NCBI GenBank assembly: GCA_003153475.1
Contig: PLYT01000093.1
Location: forward strand, 1 to 64,000
Source: Betaproteobacteria bacterium
GTDB lineage: Bacteria; Pseudomonadota; Gammaproteobacteria; Burkholderiales; Casimicrobiaceae
Direction of reading: 5' to 3'
DNA length: 64,000 bases
Part shown: positions 60,157 through 64,000 of the stretch, one piece after another
Layout of the letters: each line of letters opens with the position of its first letter
Numbering within the stretch: the first letter of the stretch is position 1
Program-made: the position numbers and the translations under genes
Notes under the pieces: generated by a model
Told to the model about the DNA's origin: nothing
Databases searched by the model: none
What the model saw: the letters and a program-made list of their open reading frames with translations, nothing else

Positions 60157-61566
60157 TCAGTCTCGCGTGCCGCTGCGAAGCCCCGACGTCGACCTTGGTG
60201 CGTGGGTGCGGGTCGATGTTCCGTTGCGCGCGCCATGCCGCGGCGGCGAGGCTGCGGGGGCGTGTCTGCTCTTGTTTCCTACATGCAAACCATGCGCGGC
60301 AGGCGTGCCGCGGGCCTGACCCATGCCGCGATGTCCTGCCGACGGCGAGCGGCGCTGTTGCCCCTGCGGTTGGCCGCGGCCTTGTCGTTGGAGGATCGGC
60401 TGCGGCCGCGCGCGAGGATCCGGTTCGAAGCCGGCGATGACTTCCTGCGGAATCTGGCGCTTGAGCAGCCGCTCGATGTCGCGCAGGAACTCGTGCTCGT
60501 CGACGCAAACCAGCGAAATCGCCTCGCCCGTGGCTCCGGCGCGTCCCGTCCGCCCAATGCGGTGAACGTAATCCTCAGGCACATTCGGCAAGTCGTAGTT
60601 GATGACATGCGGCAACTGATCGATGTCGATGCCGCGTGCGGCGATGTCGGTGGCCACGAGCACCGGCAGGCCGCCCTCTTTGAATTCGGCCAGCGCGCGC
60701 GTGCGCGCACCCTGGCTCTTGTTGCCGTGGATCGCCAGCGCCCGAATCCCATCGTGGCCCAGTTGCTCGGCGAGCTTGTTGGCGCCGTGCTTGGTACGCG
60801 TGAAAACGAGCACCTGACGCCAATCGTTGCCGCCGATCAGTTTGGCGAGAAGCTCGCGCTTGCGATCGCGATCGACCGGATGGATCTTCTGCTGAATGAT
60901 GTCGACCGTGGCATTGCGCGGCGCGACCTCGATCATCGCCGGGCGGTCGAGCAGCGAGTCAGCCAGGGTCTTGATCTCGTCGGAGAAGGTCGCGGAAAAC
61001 AGCAGGTTCTGGCGTTTGCGAGGAAGCAACGCCAGCACTCGCTTGATGTCGCGAATGAAGCCCATATCGAGCATTCGGTCGGCTTCGTCGAGGACGAAGA
61101 TCTCGATCCGCGACAAGTCGAGGTTGCCCTGGCCGTGGTGATCGAGCAGGCGCCCCGGGGTGGCGACGAGGATGTCGACGCCACGCTTGAGTTGCGCGGT
61201 TTGCGGGTTGATGCCGACGCCGCCGAAGACGACCATCGACGTGAGCTTCAGGAATTTGCCGTAGACGCGCACCGACTCCTCGACCTGCGCCGCGAGCTCG
61301 CGCGTCGGGGTCAGGATAAGCGCGCGCAAGGGCCGATGCGATCCGCGCCCTCCGATGGCCAGCGCGTCGTTGGTCGATAGCCGTTGCAGCATCGGGAGCA
61401 CGAAACCGGCCGTCTTGCCGGTGCCGGTCTGCGCGCCGGCCAGCAAATCGCCGCCGGCAAGCACTGCGGGAATGGCCTTGGCCTGAATCGGCGTGGGTGT
61501 GGTGTAACCGTGCGCGTTTACCGCGCGCACGAGGGCATCGGATAGTCCGAGCGAAGCAAATGACAT
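60157..61566 (-). CDS. rhlE: DEAD-box RNA helicase RhlE
   Basis: The 469-residue protein has all DEAD-box motifs: the Q motif [28 protein letters not shown] and [10 protein letters not shown]. The sequence matches RhlE, an RNA helicase linked to ribosome assembly and RNA decay. The C-terminal 90 residues are Arg/Gln/Pro-rich and low-complexity, typical of an RNA-binding tail. It is preceded by an unusual 215-base gap with a strong hairpin. Confidence 0.93.
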   Translation of the reverse strand: MSFASLGLSDALVRAVNAHGYTTPTPIQAKAIPAVLAGGDLLAGAQTGTGKTAGFVLPMLQRLSTNDALAIGGRGSHRPLRALILTPTRELAAQVEESVRVYGKFLKLTSMVVFGGVGINPQTAQLKRGVDILVATPGRLLDHHGQGNLDLSRIEIFVLDEADRMLDMGFIRDIKRVLALLPRKRQNLLFSATFSDEIKTLADSLLDRPAMIEVAPRNATVDIIQQKIHPVDRDRKRELLAKLIGGNDWRQVLVFTRTKHGANKLAEQLGHDGIRALAIHGNKSQGARTRALAEFKEGGLPVLVATDIAARGIDIDQLPHVINYDLPNVPEDYVHRIGRTGRAGATGEAISLVCVDEHEFLRDIERLLKRQIPQEVIAGFEPDPRARPQPILQRQGRGQPQGQQRRSPSAGHRGMGQARGTPAAHGLHVGNKSRHAPAASPPRHGARNGTSTRTHAPRSTSGLRSGTRD

Positions 61567-61732
61567 GAGAGCCTTGGAAAAACGCTCGGCATGTCGTCAA
61601 CTTTGCTGACGTCCAGTCACAGCCAAACGGCGTGTACGGCGGAAAGGTCGGATTCGACTGCGGCAGGGGACTGGAGCAAATGCCGCGGGCGAATCATAGC
61701 AGAGCGCGCCCGCGGCCGCTTGTTTTTTTGCG

Positions 61733-61757
61733 GGCCCCGCCTCGAGACGGCGGGGCC
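61733..61757. other. Strong hairpin in the rhlE upstream region
   Basis: GGCCCCGCC and GGCGGGGCC form a perfect 9-bp stem with loop TCGAGAC, next to TTTTTTT on its 5' side (plus strand). On the minus strand, where both flanking genes lie, it is followed by A's, not U's. It is therefore not a standard terminator for either gene. It may mark the end of the 61782 gene or be part of the rhlE leader. Confidence 0.5.
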
Positions 61758-61781
61758 ACGGTCGTCGATAGACGTTGCCCG

Positions 61782-62129
61782 CTAGAAAAGCATGCGGTCG
61801 GCGACAAGCAAGAGCAGGCCAAACGCAATCACGACGCCGGCGACGCCGAATCGTCCGGGCGCCGCGACCGCCGGCGTCGGCTGCGCCATTTCTTTGCGCG
61901 CAGGCCGCGCCCGCTCGATCGAGCCCTCGCCGACATACATCGCGCGGACGGCGTCCACGTTGCGGCGCGAGAGGGCCGCTTTGGACTCGGCGCGATTGGC
62001 CAATGCACGCTGGGCGGACACAAGAGTGAGAGCCCTGACGAGCGCTTTCGCTGTCATGGCGATTCCGCTGCCGGAAAGCGAAGAAAGATCGGGCGAAGAC
62101 GGGTACGGCGATTCGGTGGCTTGCGACAT
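61782..62129 (-). CDS. Small protein with C-terminal membrane helix, unknown function
   Basis: The 115-residue protein has no N-terminal signal peptide but ends with a helix (FGVAGVVIAFGLLLLVA) and a short basic-free tail (DRMLF), the form of a tail-anchored membrane protein. The ATG at 62129 has GAGGAG nine bases upstream; the track start is 40 codons earlier. I do not recognise the family. It lies between rhlE and prfC. Confidence 0.65.
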   Translation of the reverse strand: MSQATESPYPSSPDLSSLSGSGIAMTAKALVRALTLVSAQRALANRAESKAALSRRNVDAVRAMYVGEGSIERARPARKEMAQPTPAVAAPGRFGVAGVVIAFGLLLLVADRMLF

Positions 62130-62476
62130 GGTGAGCTCCTCGACTGCGGGATGCTTGCGTCCGTGAACCAGACAGATGTCATGTATCCCGATGCCACGAC
62201 AATAGCTAACCGAGGCGTTGCGCCGAAACGGATCAATCGGCGGCAGCAATCGGGAAAATTCACGAATTTCCTGGCGGCGGCGCGCCGGCGGCGGTTCATG
62301 CGCATTGAACCAGAGCGTTATAAGTTACTGTATTGATGGAGCAATAAATGGTCGGCGTCTTCCCACGGCGGGGCCGCCGGTGCGAATTCCGTCCGCCGCG
62401 TCGCGTATAATGCGTTCTCCGTGCGCCGCCCGCCGTTTCAGGCCGGCGGCGTTTTTATTTTTAGCGGCGAATCATC
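62130..62476. other. 347-base divergent intergenic region before prfC
   Basis: No convincing gene is seen. The region holds a -10-like TATAAT (62406-62411, plus strand), a hairpin with a U-tract directly before prfC, and upstream AT-rich stretches such as TTATAAGTTACTGTATTGATGG. The left end contains the ribosome site of the minus-strand gene. A leader RNA for prfC is the simplest reading. Confidence 0.55.
62424..62462 (+). terminator. Intrinsic-terminator-like hairpin in the prfC leader (attenuator candidate)
   Basis: CGCCGCC (62424-62430) and GGCGGCG (62445-62451) pair, then after one C-C mismatch GCC and GGC pair around the loop GTTTCA. The run TTTTTATTTTT follows at once. It starts about 13 bases after TATAAT and ends 14 bases before the prfC ATG. 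No plus-strand gene lies upstream to be terminated, so it looks like a leader attenuator. Confidence 0.6.
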
Positions 62477-64000
62477 ATGAATCAAGCCAGGTACTCGCTC
62501 GAACTCGTGCGCGACGTCGCGCGCCGGCGGACGTTCGCCATCATTTCGCACCCGGATGCGGGCAAGACGACGCTGACCGAGAAGCTGCTGCTCTACGGCG
62601 GCGCGATCCAGATGGCCGGCACCGTCAAGGCGCGCAAGAGCTCCCGGCACGCGACGTCCGACTGGATGGAAGTCGAAAAGCAGCGCGGCATTTCGGTCAC
62701 GAGCTCGGTCATGCAGTTCGACTATGCGGACCACACGATCAACCTGCTCGACACGCCCGGGCACCAGGATTTCTCCGAGGACACCTACCGGGTGCTGACC
62801 GCGGTCGATGCCGCGGTGATGGTCATCGACGCAGCCAAGGGCGTCGAGGAACAGACGATCAAGCTGCTCGACGTCTGCCGCTTGCGCGCCACACCGATCA
62901 TCACTTTCGTCAACAAGATGGATCGCGAAGTGCGCGAGCCGCTGGCGCTGCTCGAGGAGATCGAGTCGGTGCTGCGCATCGACTGCGCGCCGATCAGCTG
63001 GCCGATCGGCATGGGCAAGCGCTTTCGCGGCGTGTTCGACCTGCGGCACGATCGCCTGCTGCGCTTCACCGCCGGCGAAGAGCGCATCGGCGATCCCGAG
63101 GACAGCGAGCTGATCGAAGGGCTTTCCAATCCGCGACTCGACCTGCTCTTTCCGGACGAAGTCGCGGCCTTGCGCCATGACGTCGATCTGATCCGGCATG
63201 CCAGCACGCCGTTCGACTTGCGCGAATTCCTGGCGGGGCGGCAGTCACCGGTGTTCTTCGGCTCGGGCATCAATAATTTCGGCGTGCAGGAGATCCTGCA
63301 GGCGCTGATCGAATGGGCGCCGCCCCCGCTGCCGCGCGATGCCGGCACCCGTATCGTGCAGCCGGCCGAAGCGCAATTTACCGGGTTCGTCTTCAAGATC
63401 CAGGCCAATATGGACCCGAAGCATCGCGATCGCATCGCCTTTTTTCGTGTCTGCTCCGGGCGCTATCGGCCGGCGATGAAAGTGGAGCATCAACGCATCG
63501 GCCGCGAGATGAAGCTCGGCAACGTGATGACCTTCATGGCCAACGAGCGCGTGGCAAGCCAGGATGCGGTCGCCGGGGACATCATCGGCATTCACAATCA
63601 CGGACTGCTGCAGATCGGCGACACCTTGAGCGAGGGCGAGGCGCTTAGCTTCAAGGGCATTCCCTATTTCGCGCCGGAGCTATTCCGTATCGCTCGGCCG
63701 CGCGATCCGTTCAAGGCCAAGCAGCTGCAAAAGGGCCTGCAGGAGCTCGGTGAGGAAGGGGCGATCCAGGTATTCGAGCGCGTGCACGGCAACACCTTGC
63801 TGCTGGGTGCGGTCGGCCAATTGCAGTTCGAGGTCGTCGCCGATCGCCTGGCGCGCGAGTACAAGGTCGACGCGATTTATGACACGGCCGCCATCTCGAC
63901 GGCCCGCTGGCTCACGTATCCCGACGAAGCGACGCGCCGGAATTTCGAAAAGGAGCACACGGCGTCGCTGGCCACCGACGTCGACGGCAATCCGGTCTAC
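62477..64000 (+). CDS. prfC: Peptide chain release factor 3, 3' end cut off by the window
   Basis: RF3 is a GTPase that recycles RF1 and RF2 from the ribosome after termination. The frame is open from the ATG at 62477 to the window edge, 508 codons of a family of about 530. G motifs are seen as [11 protein letters not shown] (G1), [14 protein letters not shown] (G3) and FVNKMDRE (G4); [14 protein letters not shown] precedes G3. The frame ends at [14 protein letters not shown], which is typical of the last part, so about 20 residues are missing. The ribosome site is weak and lies under the hairpin described above. Confidence 0.96.
   Translation, partial: MNQARYSLELVRDVARRRTFAIISHPDAGKTTLTEKLLLYGGAIQMAGTVKARKSSRHATSDWMEVEKQRGISVTSSVMQFDYADHTINLLDTPGHQDFSEDTYRVLTAVDAAVMVIDAAKGVEEQTIKLLDVCRLRATPIITFVNKMDREVREPLALLEEIESVLRIDCAPISWPIGMGKRFRGVFDLRHDRLLRFTAGEERIGDPEDSELIEGLSNPRLDLLFPDEVAALRHDVDLIRHASTPFDLREFLAGRQSPVFFGSGINNFGVQEILQALIEWAPPPLPRDAGTRIVQPAEAQFTGFVFKIQANMDPKHRDRIAFFRVCSGRYRPAMKVEHQRIGREMKLGNVMTFMANERVASQDAVAGDIIGIHNHGLLQIGDTLSEGEALSFKGIPYFAPELFRIARPRDPFKAKQLQKGLQELGEEGAIQVFERVHGNTLLLGAVGQLQFEVVADRLAREYKVDAIYDTAAISTARWLTYPDEATRRNFEKEHTASLATDVDGNPVY

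Noticed and set aside
61733-61757. Hairpin called as an intrinsic terminator
   Set aside because: The T-run is on the wrong side for both flanking minus-strand genes. It is listed only as a hairpin.
1-64000. tRNA, rRNA or insertion-sequence features
   Set aside because: I read the intergenic gaps for tRNA cloverleaf ends, transposase motifs and long inverted repeats and found none that could be supported.

Overview
The window looks like a piece of a chromosome from a high-GC betaproteobacterium, most likely of the order Burkholderiales. The evidence is a cluster of CaaX-type M48 protease, pterin dehydratase, rsgA and orn; an aceK gene; a tripartite-tricarboxylate (Bug/TctC) binding protein; PsiF-repeat proteins; and IPTL-CTERM-like sorting tails. 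I cannot name the genus. Coding density is very high, both strands are used, and many neighbours overlap by 1 to 20 bases (GTGA, ATGA and TGATG junctions), which suggests translational coupling. I see no rRNA, tRNA, CRISPR array, insertion sequence or prophage.

Layout. 1-6.5 kb: truncated ETF-ubiquinone oxidoreductase, acyl-CoA thioesterase coupled to a CobD/CbiB-family membrane protein, the M48 protease-phhB-rsgA run, then orn and a Nudix hydrolase. 6.5-10 kb: a TAXI-type TRAP transporter (binding protein, fused permease, DUF1850). 10.1-17.1 kb: a long minus-strand run with a DAHP-synthase homologue, CYTH-CHAD protein, polyphosphate:AMP phosphotransferase, YheT-type hydrolase, phosphomannomutase and GNAT. 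17.3-18.2 kb: two tandem PsiF proteins, each followed by a hairpin. 18.2-29 kb: rlmI, a VIT1-type metal transporter, aldo/keto reductase, S9 peptidase, KTSC protein, MliC-like lipoprotein and lipocalin, serine dehydratase, Sel1 protein, aceK.

29-39.2 kb: small envelope and zinc-ribbon proteins, a YpfJ metallopeptidase, an Fpg/Nei glycosylase broken by a frameshift, a split chromate transporter, an esterase, a thiolase, an orphan ferritin-like protein, folE, dienelactone hydrolase and a MarR-GNAT fusion. 39.3-42.6 kb: the most unusual locus. Two zinc-ribbon membrane proteins share an uncharacterised Cys-rich C-terminal domain. Between them lie two 56-residue microproteins, each little more than a signal peptide joined to an IPTL-CTERM-like tail, and a fatty-acid-hydroxylase-type membrane enzyme. 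42.6-47.5 kb: SDR, cytidine deaminase, nitrilase, MFS exporter, dodecin.

47.5-64 kb: a kumamolisin-like S53 peptidase, a Vgb-like beta-propeller, a two-domain beta/gamma-crystallin, a zf-UBP protein paired with a cNMP-domain flavoprotein that lacks the redox CxxC, a COG4091 dehydrogenase with a phytanoyl-CoA-type dioxygenase, a glycosyltransferase, arfB, a methyltransferase, an alpha/beta hydrolase overlapping a Bug binding protein, rhlE, and a truncated prfC preceded by a hairpin plus U-tract that could be an attenuator.

How the genes may work together: the CYTH-CHAD and polyphosphate:AMP phosphotransferase genes form a plausible polyphosphate module. The TRAP and Bug genes serve uptake of organic acids. 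The ETF-QO, thioesterase and thiolase genes point to fatty-acid and aromatic catabolism. All functional calls rest on motif recognition from the translations alone; no database search was run.
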